This document shows positions 17,796 to 26,469 of a DNA stretch of 64,000 nucleotides, piece after piece. A program made the translations under genes and the position numbers. The stretch lies in NCBI RefSeq assembly GCF_001519075.1, contig NZ_KQ954244.1, positions 1,603,991 through 1,667,990 of the forward strand. Reading direction: 5' to 3'. Positions within the stretch are counted from its first letter, which is position 1. Each line of letters opens with the position of its first letter. The DNA is from Novosphingobium fuchskuhlense (GTDB lineage Bacteria > Pseudomonadota > Alphaproteobacteria > Sphingomonadales > Sphingomonadaceae). The notes under the pieces are model-generated. The model searched no databases, was not told the origin of the DNA, and saw only the letters and a program-made list of their open reading frames with translations.

Positions 17796-18737
17796 TCAGA
17801 ATTCCATCATTGCCGCAAGTCTGCGCGGCGCCACGGCCAGCCACGAGCGGCGCAGCCATTCGGCAATGTCGTCCCAGTCCACGTCGCCGAGGTCAAGACG
17901 AATACCTATCCACCCGTCGCCGAAATAGGCCGGGCGGAAGAAGCGTTCAGGATCCGATTCGATGAGCTGTTCCTGCTCGTCGGCCCCGCTGATCTTGACG
18001 AGGAGGGCGTTGCGCCCATCATGGTGGTGGTTGCTGGTGACGTAGGCGAACTTCTTGCCCTTGATGATGCCGAAGCAGGCCATACCGTGGCTCAGGCTTT
18101 CCTCCGCTTCGGGGAGTTGCATCGCCCGTTCGCGGACCCGCGCGGTGAGCCATTCGGGATCGGTTTCGCGCGTGACGAGTTCGGCGAGGCAGCGCGCGTA
18201 GAGCTGGTGCTCGGCGAAGAGGACGCGCGCGGCAAGCGTATCCGGCGTATCACCGGGCAGGATCGCGACGGGGATCTGGCCGAGGATGGGGCCTTCATCG
18301 AGATCGGCGGTGACGAGGTGGACGGTGCAGCCGGCGTGGCTGTCACCCGTCGCAATGGCGCGCTCGTGGGTGTGGAGGCCGGTGTATTTCGGCAGAAGCG
18401 AGGGGTGGATGTTGACCATCCGCCCTTCCCAGCGCCCCACGAATTCGCCCGTGAGGATGCGCATATAGCCGGCAAGCGCAATCCACCGCGCGCCGGCGCG
18501 GCGGACGGCGGCGTCCATCGCTGTGTCATGCTCGGCGCGGGGCAAGCCCTTGTGGGGGAGAACGAAGGTGGGGACGCCCTCCGCTTCGGCCAGTTTCAGG
18601 CCGCCCGCTTCGGGGTTGTTGGAGAGAACGAGGACGATCTCGAACGGGCAGGCGGCAAGGCGGCTGGCATAGAGCAGCGCGGCCATGTTGGTGCCGCTGC
18701 CGGAGATGAAGACGGCGACTTTGGCGCGGTCAGCCAA
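17796..18737 (-). CDS. purN: GAR transformylase PurN fused to a YjbR/MmcQ domain
   Basis: Residues 1-190 are a complete phosphoribosylglycinamide formyltransferase, which uses 10-formyl-THF in purine synthesis: SGSGTNMAA (12-20), the catalytic Asn109 and His111 in [13 protein letters not shown], and Asp147 in [10 protein letters not shown]. Residues 200-313 are an added YjbR/MmcQ-type (DUF419) domain: [20 protein letters not shown], then [17 protein letters not shown] and [14 protein letters not shown]. Ordinary PurN ends near residue 210. The join is in one frame with no stop, and the gene overlaps purM by 8 nt, so the fusion appears genuine. The role of the extra domain is unknown. Confidence 0.93.
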   Translation of the reverse strand: MADRAKVAVFISGSGTNMAALLYASRLAACPFEIVLVLSNNPEAGGLKLAEAEGVPTFVLPHKGLPRAEHDTAMDAAVRRAGARWIALAGYMRILTGEFVGRWEGRMVNIHPSLLPKYTGLHTHERAIATGDSHAGCTVHLVTADLDEGPILGQIPVAILPGDTPDTLAARVLFAEHQLYARCLAELVTRETDPEWLTARVRERAMQLPEAEESLSHGMACFGIIKGKKFAYVTSNHHHDGRNALLVKISGADEQEQLIESDPERFFRPAYFGDGWIGIRLDLGDVDWDDIAEWLRRSWLAVAPRRLAAMMEF

Positions 18738-19836
18738 TGTGGACGGCCTCCCATGCGGCGCGGGCGGACCACGCCTCCGCGCTGCCGAAGACGGTGCAGC
18801 CCTTTTCGCCGGCGACGATCTCGCCCACCGTGAAGGCGGTTTCGCCTGCTGCGGTGAGATCGGCGATCAGGCTTGCGGCTTCGTCTGCCGCCACGGCGAG
18901 GATCATGCCGACACCGCAGTTGAAGGTGCGGGCCATTTCCTCGGGCTCGATCTGGCCCTGCGCCTGCAGGAAGGCCATGAGGCGCGGCTGCTCCCAGGTG
19001 TCGGCATCGATGCGCGCGTGGAGGCCCCTCGGCAGGACGCGGGGCACGTTTTCAAGGAGGCCGCCGCCGGTGATGTGGGCCAGCGCGTGGATGCGGCCCG
19101 ATCTGATGAAGGGCAGCAGGCTCTTCACATAGATGCGGGTGGGCTCGATCAGGTGGTCGATCAGCAGGCGCTCGTTGTCGAACAGGGCAGGGCGGTCGAG
19201 CTTCCAGCCCTTGTCGGCGGCGAGGCGGCGCACCAGCGAATAGCCGTTGGAGTGGACGCCCGAGGAGGCGAGGCCGATCAGCACATCGCCTTCCGCCACG
19301 CGGTCGCCCGTCAGCTGCTCGCCGCGCTCGACCGCGCCGACGCAGAAGCCCGCAAGGTCGTAGTCGCCGGGCGCGTACATGCCGGGCATTTCCGCCGTCT
19401 CGCCGCCGATCAGCGCGCAGCCGGCCATGCGGCAGCCTTCGGCGATGCCGGCAACGACCCGCTCGGCAACGCCCGTATCGAGCTTGCCGGTGGCGAAATA
19501 ATCAAGGAAGAACAGGGGCTCGGCACCCTGAACGATGAGATCGTTGACGCACATGGCGACCAGATCGATGCCGATGGCGTCATGCCGGTCATGGTCGATG
19601 GCGAGCTTGACCTTGGTGCCGACGCCGTCGTTGCCGGCGACCAGCAGCGGGTCCTTGTAGCCGGCGGCCTTCAGATCGAAGAACGCGCCGAAACCGCCGA
19701 GTTCGGCGTCCGCGCCGGGGCGCGCTGTCATCCGCGCGAGCGGGCCGATCGCCTTGACCAGCGCGTTGCCGGCGGCGATGTCTACCCCCGCCTGGGCGTA
19801 GGAATAGGACTGCGAAGTTTCGTCGGTTGAAGTCAT
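18730..19836 (-). CDS. purM: Phosphoribosylformylglycinamidine cyclo-ligase
   Basis: PurM makes aminoimidazole ribonucleotide from FGAM and ATP. The 368-residue enzyme has [49 protein letters not shown] and [13 protein letters not shown], all conserved. Start at 19836 gives [17 protein letters not shown], a normal family N-terminus. It is upstream of and overlaps purN, the usual purMN pair. Confidence 0.98.
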   Translation of the reverse strand: MTSTDETSQSYSYAQAGVDIAAGNALVKAIGPLARMTARPGADAELGGFGAFFDLKAAGYKDPLLVAGNDGVGTKVKLAIDHDRHDAIGIDLVAMCVNDLIVQGAEPLFFLDYFATGKLDTGVAERVVAGIAEGCRMAGCALIGGETAEMPGMYAPGDYDLAGFCVGAVERGEQLTGDRVAEGDVLIGLASSGVHSNGYSLVRRLAADKGWKLDRPALFDNERLLIDHLIEPTRIYVKSLLPFIRSGRIHALAHITGGGLLENVPRVLPRGLHARIDADTWEQPRLMAFLQAQGQIEPEEMARTFNCGVGMILAVAADEAASLIADLTAAGETAFTVGEIVAGEKGCTVFGSAEAWSARAAWEAVHIG

Positions 19837-19945
19837 GGGCGAGGCGACTAGCGCTTTCCCGCTTGGATTTCCACTTGCCTTTGGGCAAAAGCGCGGCATT
19901 CGGAAAAGATGCAGCGCAAGGCCTGCGTTCCCAGATGGAGTTACC

Positions 19946-21229
19946 TTGGCCGCTCTGCGCCCGACCTTGCCCGACCTGACGTTCCTGCCGGATCTGAGCC
20001 GCAAGGCGCGCCTCGCGCTGCTTGCGGGGCTGGGCCTTGTGCTGGCCGGCGGCGGCGCGGCGATCTATGCGCAGATCGAGGGTGACCGCGGCATCCCGCC
20101 GATTGCCAGCAACGGCGATTTCGAAGTGAGCGGGATCGAGGTCAACACTACCGGCAAGACCGCCGAGGAAGCCCGCGCCAACGGCTGGAAGCAGGCGCAG
20201 CGGCTGGCGTGGGAGAAGCTGTGGAAGTCCAACGGGCTGGGCGGCGGAAATGCCCCGGCGCTGGATGATGGCACCATCGACGGCATGGTCTCGGCCGTGG
20301 TGGTGGGACAGGAGCAGATCGGCCCGCACCGTTATATCGCGACACTGGGGGTGATCTTCGACCGCGCGCGGACCAGCGGCTACCTGGGGATGCAGGGCCA
20401 GATCGCGCATTCCGCGCCGCTGCTGGTGATCCCGGTGCTGATCGAGGGCGGGGTGACCTCGGTGTTCGAGACGCGCACGCCCTGGCAGAAGGCCTGGGCG
20501 GAGTTCCGCACCGGATCGAGCGTGATCGACTATGTGCGCCCCAGCGGTGCGGGCGCGGATTCGCTGCTGCTGACGGCGGGGCAGATCAGCCGTCGCAGCC
20601 GCAACTGGTGGCGGCTGGTGCTCGATTCGTTTGGCGCATCGGATGTGATCATGCCGATCGCGAAGCTGGAGCGCAGCTGGCCCGGCGGGCCGGTGCGCGG
20701 CGTGTTCACCGCGCGGCGCGGACCGGACAACCTGTTCCTCGGCAGCTTTGAACTCACGGCGCCGAGCGAGGACAAGCTGCCCGCGATGCTGGCCGAGGCG
20801 ATCCGCAGGCTCGACGGTCTTTATGCGGGCGCGCTGGCGGCGGGACAGCTGGCGCCTGATCCTTCGCTTTCGATGCGGCCCGATCTCGATCCCGCGCTGG
20901 TTGAGAGCATTGTCGCCAAGCTGGGGCCGGTGCCGACCGCGACGACCGCGGCGGCGGGGCCCGATGCCGCCGCGACAACGGCCGCGGTGCCGACCACAGT
21001 GGTCACCGTGCAGTTTGTGACGCCCGATGCGGCGGCGGTCGATGCGGGCATGGCTGCGGTGCGACGGGTCGATGGCGTGAAGGAAGCGGCCACGACCAGC
21101 CTGGCGATCGGTGGCACTTCGGTGATGCGGGTGACCTTTGCCGGCGATATCGACGCGTTGGCGGCGGCCTTGCGCGCGGGGGGCTGGCGCGTGACCCAAG
21201 GGGCCGGCGCGCTCAGCATCCGCAAGTAG
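19946..21229 (+). CDS. DUF2066 membrane-anchored protein
   Basis: The TTG start at 19946 has GGAG 5 nt upstream and gives a 427-residue protein with one N-terminal transmembrane helix ([20 protein letters not shown], about residues 22-41) and a large, probably periplasmic body. The sequence [26 protein letters not shown] matches the start of DUF2066. The C-terminal about 75 residues look like a ferredoxin-like (HMA-shaped) fold but lack CxxC, so metal binding is unlikely. DUF2066 next to hda and purM is a recurring order. Function unknown. Confidence 0.8.
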   Translation: MAALRPTLPDLTFLPDLSRKARLALLAGLGLVLAGGGAAIYAQIEGDRGIPPIASNGDFEVSGIEVNTTGKTAEEARANGWKQAQRLAWEKLWKSNGLGGGNAPALDDGTIDGMVSAVVVGQEQIGPHRYIATLGVIFDRARTSGYLGMQGQIAHSAPLLVIPVLIEGGVTSVFETRTPWQKAWAEFRTGSSVIDYVRPSGAGADSLLLTAGQISRRSRNWWRLVLDSFGASDVIMPIAKLERSWPGGPVRGVFTARRGPDNLFLGSFELTAPSEDKLPAMLAEAIRRLDGLYAGALAAGQLAPDPSLSMRPDLDPALVESIVAKLGPVPTATTAAAGPDAAATTAAVPTTVVTVQFVTPDAAAVDAGMAAVRRVDGVKEAATTSLAIGGTSVMRVTFAGDIDALAAALRAGGWRVTQGAGALSIRK

Positions 21230-21242
21230 GCAGCGTGCAGCG

Positions 21243-21869
21243 GTGAGCCAGATTGCCCTGCCTCTCGTGACGGCAGCCCATGCCGATGTCGTGCTGACGG
21301 GCCCGTCGCTGGAGCCCGTGCTGGCGCTCCTTGCGAGGGCGGCGGAGTGGCCTTATCGCGCCGCGGTGCTGACCGGGCCGCCGCGCTGCGGCAAGAGCCT
21401 GCTGGCGCGGTGGTTTGCCGCAAGCGGACTGGGCGATGTGCTGGACGATGCCGACAGCCTGCCTGAAGACGCGGTGTTTCACCGCTGGAACCGGGCGCAA
21501 GCAGATGGCCGGCCGCTCCTGATCGTTTCGAACAAGGCACCGGGCACATGGAAGGTCGCGCTGCCCGATCTCGCCTCACGGCTCGGTGCGGCGCTGATGA
21601 TCGAGATCGGCGCGCCCGACGATGCCTTGCTGCGCGGGCTGGTCGAGGCGCATGCGGCGCGGCGCGGCCTTGCGCTGGGCGAACCGGTGCTGGCCTATAT
21701 CCTGCCCCGGCTGGAGCGCAGCCATGCCGCGGCCGAGGCGCTGGTCGAAACAATCGACCGCTTGTCCCTTGAGCGCAAGGCTGCGATCACCATATCGCTG
21801 GCGCGCGATGCGCTGGCCGAACGGGTGCATGGGGTGCCCGAGGCCGAGCGGCAACCTAGGCTTCTCTAG
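21243..21869 (+). CDS. hda: DnaA regulatory inactivator Hda
   Basis: Hda, bound to the DNA polymerase sliding clamp, stimulates ATP hydrolysis by DnaA to prevent re-initiation (RIDA). The 208-residue protein begins SQIALPLVT, where QIALPL matches the clamp-binding motif of Hda N-termini. The AAA+ Walker A is GPPRCGKS (45-52), with an acidic Walker B-like DDADSLPED and the DnaA-like lid region. GTG start at 21243, 13 nt after the DUF2066 stop. There is no DNA-binding domain IV, which separates it from DnaA. Confidence 0.93.
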   Translation: MSQIALPLVTAAHADVVLTGPSLEPVLALLARAAEWPYRAAVLTGPPRCGKSLLARWFAASGLGDVLDDADSLPEDAVFHRWNRAQADGRPLLIVSNKAPGTWKVALPDLASRLGAALMIEIGAPDDALLRGLVEAHAARRGLALGEPVLAYILPRLERSHAAAEALVETIDRLSLERKAAITISLARDALAERVHGVPEAERQPRLL

Positions 21870-21910
21870 GCGCGCTTGCCTTGGGGGCCCAATCGGGGGT
21901 ATCTGCGCGC

Positions 21911-22633
21911 ATGTTCGACCGCCTTGTCGCCTATCTGGACTCGATCCGCGCCCGTGACCCTGCGCCGCGCTCGCGTTGGGAAATCCTGCTCTATCCGGGG
22001 CTTCACGCGGTTGGTTTTCACCGCGTCGCGCACTGGCTGTTCGCGCGGCGGATGTTTTTCCTCGCGCGGTTCGTCAACCATCTGGCGCGCTTCCTGACCG
22101 CGATCGACATCCATCCGGGCGCGAAAATCGGGCGGCACCTGTTCATCGACCACGGCTTTACCGTGATCGGGGAAACAGCCGAGATCGGCGATAACGTGAC
22201 GATCTACCAGTGCGTGACACTGGGCGGGACGAACCCGGCCAATGGCGTGCCCGGCAAGCGCCACCCGACGCTGAGCGACAATGCGATCATCGGTTCGGGC
22301 GCGCAGATTCTGGGCCCGATCACCGTGGGTCCGCGCGCGCGCGTGGGCGCCAATGCCGTGGTGACCGAGGACGTGCCCGAGGGCGCGACCATGGTCGGCC
22401 TCAAGGCGCGCTCGACGCTGGTTCCGGTCGAGACCTGGCTCAAGGACTTCATCCCCTATGGCACACCCTGCAAGGAGCCCTGCGAGCCGACAGGCGGCAG
22501 TCGGGTGGACGAGCTTGAGGCCGAAGTCGCGCTGCTGAAGGCGCAGGTCGCGGCGCTGCTCGAGCGGCAGGATGCAAGCACTGACGCGCCCGCGCCGGTC
22601 GATGGCGGCAACCGGCGCAGGAGCCGCAACTGA
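21911..22633 (+). CDS. cysE: Serine O-acetyltransferase
   Basis: CysE acetylates serine to O-acetylserine for cysteine synthesis. The 240-residue protein is the short, EpsC-like form: N-terminal helices, then a left-handed beta-helix of hexapeptide repeats (about 65-180) with [19 protein letters not shown] containing the catalytic His region, and a coiled-coil tail ([20 protein letters not shown]). ATG at 21911 gives the expected start [17 protein letters not shown]. Confidence 0.95.
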   Translation: MFDRLVAYLDSIRARDPAPRSRWEILLYPGLHAVGFHRVAHWLFARRMFFLARFVNHLARFLTAIDIHPGAKIGRHLFIDHGFTVIGETAEIGDNVTIYQCVTLGGTNPANGVPGKRHPTLSDNAIIGSGAQILGPITVGPRARVGANAVVTEDVPEGATMVGLKARSTLVPVETWLKDFIPYGTPCKEPCEPTGGSRVDELEAEVALLKAQVAALLERQDASTDAPAPVDGGNRRRSRN

Positions 22634-22635
22634 GC

Positions 22636-23007
22636 GTGCAGGGCGGAGCCGATGCGGGCGGTTTCGGCCCGGGTGTGCTGCCATTCCCGCAAGTCCGCAC
22701 CGAGCCGCAAGTCGGTTTCGAGCGGCCCGAACTCATGCGGATACTCGATCTCTATGGCCGTATGGTCGCCGCCGGCGAATGGCGCGACTATGCGATGAGC
22801 TTCGGCAAGGATGCGGCGAGCTTTGCCGCGTTCCGGCGCACGGCAGAGCGCCCGACGGCGCGGATCGAGAAGCGCCCGGCGCTGCGGGCCAAGCAGGGCA
22901 TGTGGACGCTCTATGGCGAGGCGGGCCAGGTGCTGAAGCGCGGGCACGAGCTGGCGGGGGTGCTTTCCGTGCTCGAGCGCAAGCTGCTGAAGATCGTCGA
23001 GGATTGA
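22636..23007 (+). CDS. DUF2794 protein
   Basis: This 123-residue protein has the DUF2794 pattern: F.R.EL..ILDLYGRMVAAGEWRDYAMSFGKD followed by RIEKRPALRAKQGMWTLYGEAGQVLKRG. The family is confined mainly to alphaproteobacteria and has no known function. The GTG start at 22636 is 2 nt after the cysE stop, and its own TGA overlaps the next gene's TTG. Confidence 0.85.
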   Translation: MQGGADAGGFGPGVLPFPQVRTEPQVGFERPELMRILDLYGRMVAAGEWRDYAMSFGKDAASFAAFRRTAERPTARIEKRPALRAKQGMWTLYGEAGQVLKRGHELAGVLSVLERKLLKIVED

Positions 23008-23309
23008 GGCGGTTTCTCGCGCTGGCTGGTTTGCTGGCGCTGACCGCTTGCGATGCCGCCCCTGCCGGACAGCACAAGGCCGCCGGCGGCACGCCGTTTC
23101 TGCGCGTGGTCTATCGCGATGGCGATGCCGAGATGGTGCTGATGGTGCCGGAAAAGGGCGGGCAGATCAGTGCGCGCGGTGATTGCGCGGCGCCGCTGCT
23201 GATCGATGCCCGTACGGGCGCGGTGCGCGTGCTGGACGAGGGCGAAGTGCAGGCGCGGCTCAAGACGATGCAGCTGGCGGGGGCAACGCGCGGCGCGTGC
23301 CCCCGCTAG
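23004..23309 (+). CDS. Small lipoprotein with TTG start
   Basis: A 101-residue ORF begins with TTG at 23004, overlapping the DUF2794 stop as TTGA. The N-terminus RRFLALAGLLALTACDAAP is a textbook lipoprotein signal with lipobox LTAC at residues 13-16. The mature part (GTPFLRVVYRDGDAEMVLMV...GEVQARLKTM) is small and probably periplasmic. I do not recognise a family. The lipobox and exact stop/start overlap make it credible. Confidence 0.75.
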   Translation: MRRFLALAGLLALTACDAAPAGQHKAAGGTPFLRVVYRDGDAEMVLMVPEKGGQISARGDCAAPLLIDARTGAVRVLDEGEVQARLKTMQLAGATRGACPR

Positions 23310-23316
23310 CGAGACG

Positions 23317-24225
23317 TCAGCGCTTCATCGCAGCCTGAAGCTGGACGAGGATCGCCTGGCTCTGCTCGGCGCCCGACTGGGGCACGAAATCGCCGGTGCG
23401 GTCCGAAATCTGGTCCCAGTGCGCGGCGAAGTCTTCGACCGAGCGCGCATTGTGCGGGAGCAGGACAGGCTTGTTCATCGTGACCCACGCCGAGTGATAG
23501 GCGCCCGCACCCGCGCCGACGATGGCGTTGCTGGGGGCATCGTCCGAGACGAGGAAGAGCGCTGCGGGGACGACGTTTTCCGGGCCGAACAGCTTGAAGG
23601 CTTCCTCGGGGAAGATGTCCTCGGTCATGCGCGTGGCGGCGACGGGCGCCAGCGTGTTGACCTTGATGTTGTTCTTCGCGCCTTCGAGATAGAGCGTCTT
23701 GGTAAGGCCGGCGAGGCCGAGCTTGGCCGCGCCGTAGTTGGCCTGGCCGAAATTGCCGAACAGGCCGGTCGAGGAGGCGGTCATCAGGATGCGGCCGTAG
23801 TTCTGCTCGCGCATCAGATCCCAGCAGGCCTTGGTGGCGAAGGCCGAGCCGATGAGGTGGACCTTCACGACCATCTCGAAATCGGCCGGGTCCATCTTGG
23901 TGAAGCTCTTGTCGCGCAGGATGCCGGCATTGTTGATGAGGACGTGGACGCCGCCCCACTTTTCCTTGGCCTTGGCGACCATCTCGGCCATCTGCTCGAA
24001 TTCCGTGACCGAGCCGCCGTTCGACATGGCTTCGCCGCCCGCGGCCTGGATTTCCTCGACGACCTTGAGCGCGGCGTCCGAATGGCCGGTGCCATCGCGC
24101 GCGCCGCCGAGATCGTTGACGACGACCTTCGCGCCGCGGCGGCCGAGTTCAAGCGCATATTCACGGCCGATGCCGCCACCCGCGCCCGTGACGATCGCGA
24201 CCTTGTCCTTGAATGAAATGCTCAT
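23317..24225 (-). CDS. SDR oxidoreductase, MFE-2/hydroxyacyl-CoA type
   Basis: This 302-residue classical short-chain dehydrogenase has VAIVTGAGGGIGREYALELG (NAD(P)-binding Rossmann motif), VVNDLGGARDGTG, LINNAGILRD, the catalytic Ser in LMTASSTGLFG and the NYGAAK Tyr-Lys pair. The VVNDLGG.RDG.G segment is typical of the 3-hydroxyacyl-CoA dehydrogenase part of peroxisomal MFE-2 and bacterial relatives in fatty-acid or sterol side-chain degradation. A perfect palindrome 23 nt upstream could be its operator. The substrate is inferred. Confidence 0.9.
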   Translation of the reverse strand: MSISFKDKVAIVTGAGGGIGREYALELGRRGAKVVVNDLGGARDGTGHSDAALKVVEEIQAAGGEAMSNGGSVTEFEQMAEMVAKAKEKWGGVHVLINNAGILRDKSFTKMDPADFEMVVKVHLIGSAFATKACWDLMREQNYGRILMTASSTGLFGNFGQANYGAAKLGLAGLTKTLYLEGAKNNIKVNTLAPVAATRMTEDIFPEEAFKLFGPENVVPAALFLVSDDAPSNAIVGAGAGAYHSAWVTMNKPVLLPHNARSVEDFAAHWDQISDRTGDFVPQSGAEQSQAILVQLQAAMKR

Positions 24226-24247
24226 GGCAAAGCTCTCCCTCACGCCC

Positions 24248-24261
24248 TAACCGGGCGGTTA
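24248..24261 (-). promoter_or_regulatory. Palindromic operator candidate upstream of the SDR gene
   Basis: TAACCG and CGGTTA form a perfect 6-bp inverted repeat with a 2-nt spacer, read toward the SDR start at 24225. AACCG-N2-CGGTT palindromes resemble operators of TetR-family repressors of acyl-CoA catabolism. No regulator gene is adjacent, so the assignment rests on symmetry and position. Confidence 0.4.
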
Positions 24262-24307
24262 ATTGTGCAGCCGATGCCATGGCGAATTGCCCTTGGCAAC
24301 ACCGGTA

Positions 24308-25411
24308 TCAGGCGATGCGGTGGACCCAGCCGTGGGTATCGGCCGCTTCGCCGCGCTGGATCGCGACGAGGCGCTGGCGCAGTTTTTGCGTAAGCTGGCC
24401 GGGGCCACCGCTGCCGATCGTGAAGCTGTCGGCGCTGCTCGTGACCTTGCCGACCGGCGTGACCACCGCAGCGGTGCCGCAGGCGAAGGTTTCGGTGAGC
24501 TTGCCCGAGACCGCATCGGCCTGCCACTGGGCGAGCGAATAGCGTTCCTCGCGCACGGTGAGGCCTTCCTCGCGCGCCAGCCGGATCAGGCTTTCGCGGG
24601 TAATGCCAGGCAGGATCGTGCCGCCGAGCGGAGGCGTGACCATCGTGCCATCGGCGAACACGAAGAACAGGTTCATGCCGCCCAGTTCCTCGATCCACTG
24701 GCGCTCCACCGCATCGAGGAAGAGCACCTGATCATGCCCGCGCGCGAAGGCTTCGGCAGTGGGGACGAGGCTTGCCGCATAGTTGCCGCCGCACTTGGCC
24801 GCGCCGGTGCCGCCCGGCGCGGCGCGGCTGTAGTCGCTGACCCAGAGCGACACGGCGGGCGCGCCCGACTTGAAGTAGTTGCCGGCGGGGCTGGCGATGA
24901 CGAGGAAGCGGTACTGCTTCGACGGGCGCACGCCGAGGAAGGCCTCGCTCGCGAACATGAAGGGGCGCAGATAGAGCGAGCCGCCCTCGACGGTGGGGAA
25001 CCAGTCCTGGTCGGCCTTCACCAGTTCTTCGACGGCAGCCACGAACAGGCCTTCGGGCAGCGTGGGCATGGCAAGGCGCGTGGCCGAGGCGTTGAAGCGC
25101 GCGGCGTTGGCTTCTGGCCGGAACAGGGCGATGCCGCCATCGGCGAGGCGATAGGCCTTCAGCCCTTCGAAGATTTCCTGCGCGTAGTGAAGGACGGCGG
25201 CGGCGGGATCGAGCGGGATCGGGCCATAGGGCAGGACTTCGGCGCTGTGCCAGCCCTTGCTCTCGTCATAGCTCACCGAGACCATGTGATCGGAAAAGGC
25301 AGTGCCAAAGCCCGGGTTGGCGAGGATTTGCGCGCGCGCTTCGGCCGCCATCGGTGCGGGATGGGCCTGGTGGGCAAAGGCAAGCGGTGCGGCGGTAGCG
25401 GGCGTCGCCAT
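24308..25411 (-). CDS. ilvE: Branched-chain amino-acid aminotransferase
   Basis: IlvE performs the last step of Val, Leu and Ile synthesis by PLP-dependent transamination. The 367-residue fold-type IV enzyme shows LHYAQEIFEGLKAYR, YLRPFMFASEAFLGVRP, the PLP-lysine region GAAKCGGNYAASL, QWIEELGGMNLFFVF and TFACGTAAVVTPVG. The upstream 430 nt carry no full-length gene but hold a leader-like ORF and hairpins described separately, suggesting post-initiation control. Confidence 0.97.
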   Translation of the reverse strand: MATPATAAPLAFAHQAHPAPMAAEARAQILANPGFGTAFSDHMVSVSYDESKGWHSAEVLPYGPIPLDPAAAVLHYAQEIFEGLKAYRLADGGIALFRPEANAARFNASATRLAMPTLPEGLFVAAVEELVKADQDWFPTVEGGSLYLRPFMFASEAFLGVRPSKQYRFLVIASPAGNYFKSGAPAVSLWVSDYSRAAPGGTGAAKCGGNYAASLVPTAEAFARGHDQVLFLDAVERQWIEELGGMNLFFVFADGTMVTPPLGGTILPGITRESLIRLAREEGLTVREERYSLAQWQADAVSGKLTETFACGTAAVVTPVGKVTSSADSFTIGSGGPGQLTQKLRQRLVAIQRGEAADTHGWVHRIA

Positions 25412-25496
25412 CGGGGCGGTCCTTCGGGATTGTTGGTTCTTGCGACGCGCCGTGAACGATTATTGCGCAAATGGCAAGTCAATTGGAACAAATGTG

Positions 25497-25529
25497 AAGG
25501 GCCGCTTCCGGCAATCGGAAGCGGCCCTT
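25497..25529 (-). terminator. Hairpin upstream of ilvE, possible attenuator
   Basis: A perfect 14-bp stem AAGGGCCGCTTCCG / CGGAAGCGGCCCTT with a 5-nt loop lies 86 nt before the ilvE start. On the ilvE strand it is followed by CACATTTGTT, a weak U-tract. It is preceded by two further hairpins and a short ORF, which suits a conditional terminator. Confidence 0.5.
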
Positions 25530-25539
25530 CGCATGGTCA

Positions 25540-25593
25540 GCGGCCGGAAGTGCCGCCCACGGTGCCTTTATCGCTTGAACAAACTAGCGATAA
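25540..25593 (-). promoter_or_regulatory. Two upstream hairpins of the ilvE leader
   Basis: TTATCGCT / AGCGATAA (25593-25568, 8 bp, 10-nt loop) overlaps the last codons and stop of the short ORF at 25584. GCGGC / GCCGC (25556-25540) lies next and shares the sequence GGCCGC with the attenuator-like stem, so alternative pairing is possible. Folding was judged by eye only. Confidence 0.4.
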
Positions 25594-25640
25594 TGCTCCG
25601 CGATGCGCAATGCCGACCCCTCTGCTGAACCATGAGACAT
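25584..25640 (-). CDS. 18-residue leader ORF candidate upstream of ilvE
   Basis: The ORF encodes MSHGSAEGSALRIAEHYR. Its ATG is preceded by AAAGGAGGTGATCC (25655-25642), a 14-nt perfect complement of the 16S rRNA 3' end, with the GGAGG core 7 nt upstream. It has no run of branched-chain codons (one Leu TTG, one Ile ATC), so it is not a classical ilv attenuator peptide. It could be a regulatory leader, a small protein, or chance. Nothing else in 25641-25841 looks like a gene. Confidence 0.45.
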   Translation of the reverse strand: MSHGSAEGSALRIAEHYR

Positions 25641-25841
25641 CGGATCACCTCCTTTCGCGCTGTTGAGCCAAGTGCCGCCTCGAAGAACGGCTCGACCGGA
25701 GGATTGCAGCCCTGTTCCGGCCTTGCTGCGAATGTGATTCATCCGGCCTCCAAGAACAAGACTTGCATTGATTTTTTTTGCCGTCAGAATTGGGACTTCG
25801 CGCCGCCGCCGTGGATAAGTTTTTTCCGCGCTCCGCACCGC

Positions 25842-26444
25842 TCAGCGGCAATCCTCGATCACCCGCCCCAGCTCGGACCAGACCGGCAGGACGAGCGTTT
25901 GCGCGCTGCCCATTTCCAGCATGAACCGGCCGCGGCTGAAGGCGATCGCATCGAGCAGCGGATCGCGGACGTTGAAGGCGATTTCGAAGGGGATCGCCGC
26001 GTTCTGAACCAGTCCGGGGGCCCCGACCGCCGCGGCGGTGAGCCGGCGCGAGGTGCTGCTGGTGGTGATTGTGGCCGGGACCGTGCCTGAACCGAACCCG
26101 GCGCGCTGGAGCACCACTGCCGGGCGGCTGCGATCGCAGCGCAGAACGGCGAGTGCGCCGGCACCGGCGGTGCCGAAGCGCGCCTCGCTGCCGGCGGCAT
26201 CGGCGCTATAGGTCCAGCTTCCGGGCGTGGGCGGCAAATCACGCCAATTGGCCCCGGCAATGCGCGGGGCGGGCGGGGGCGGCGGGGCCGGTCGCGGTGC
26301 AGGGGCAGACGGCTGGGACGCGGTGGCGGTGGTGCTCCGGTGCGGTGCGGGGGAAGGCTGCGGCGGCGAGCCCGCGCAGCCGGCAAGCGCCCACGCACAG
26401 GCAAAGAGCAGAGCGGAAGCGCAGGCTGGGCAGTTGATCTTCAT
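25842..26444 (-). CDS. Proline-rich lipoprotein of unknown function
   Basis: This 200-residue protein has a lipoprotein signal (CPACASALLFACAWALAGCAG; lipobox LAGC at about residues 20-23), a Pro/Ala/Ser-rich linker (about 25-65, including PAPPPPPAPR) and a C-terminal domain with W..LP.TPGSWTYS and RFMLEMGSAQTLVLPVWSELGRVIEDCR. The linker suggests spanning of the periplasm. The C-terminal domain recalls uncharacterised alphaproteobacterial envelope proteins; no function can be assigned. Its ATG overlaps an alternative start of the divergent tlyA gene. Confidence 0.75.
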   Translation of the reverse strand: MKINCPACASALLFACAWALAGCAGSPPQPSPAPHRSTTATASQPSAPAPRPAPPPPPAPRIAGANWRDLPPTPGSWTYSADAAGSEARFGTAGAGALAVLRCDRSRPAVVLQRAGFGSGTVPATITTSSTSRRLTAAAVGAPGLVQNAAIPFEIAFNVRDPLLDAIAFSRGRFMLEMGSAQTLVLPVWSELGRVIEDCR

Positions 26445-26469
26445 GCACCGGGTATGGAAGAGAGCGGCG

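Noticed and set aside
25636..25660. Fragment of a 16S rRNA 3' end (GGATCACCTCCTTT on the plus strand)
   Set aside because: Only this core matches; the flanks are not rRNA. A strong Shine-Dalgarno on the opposite strand explains it better.
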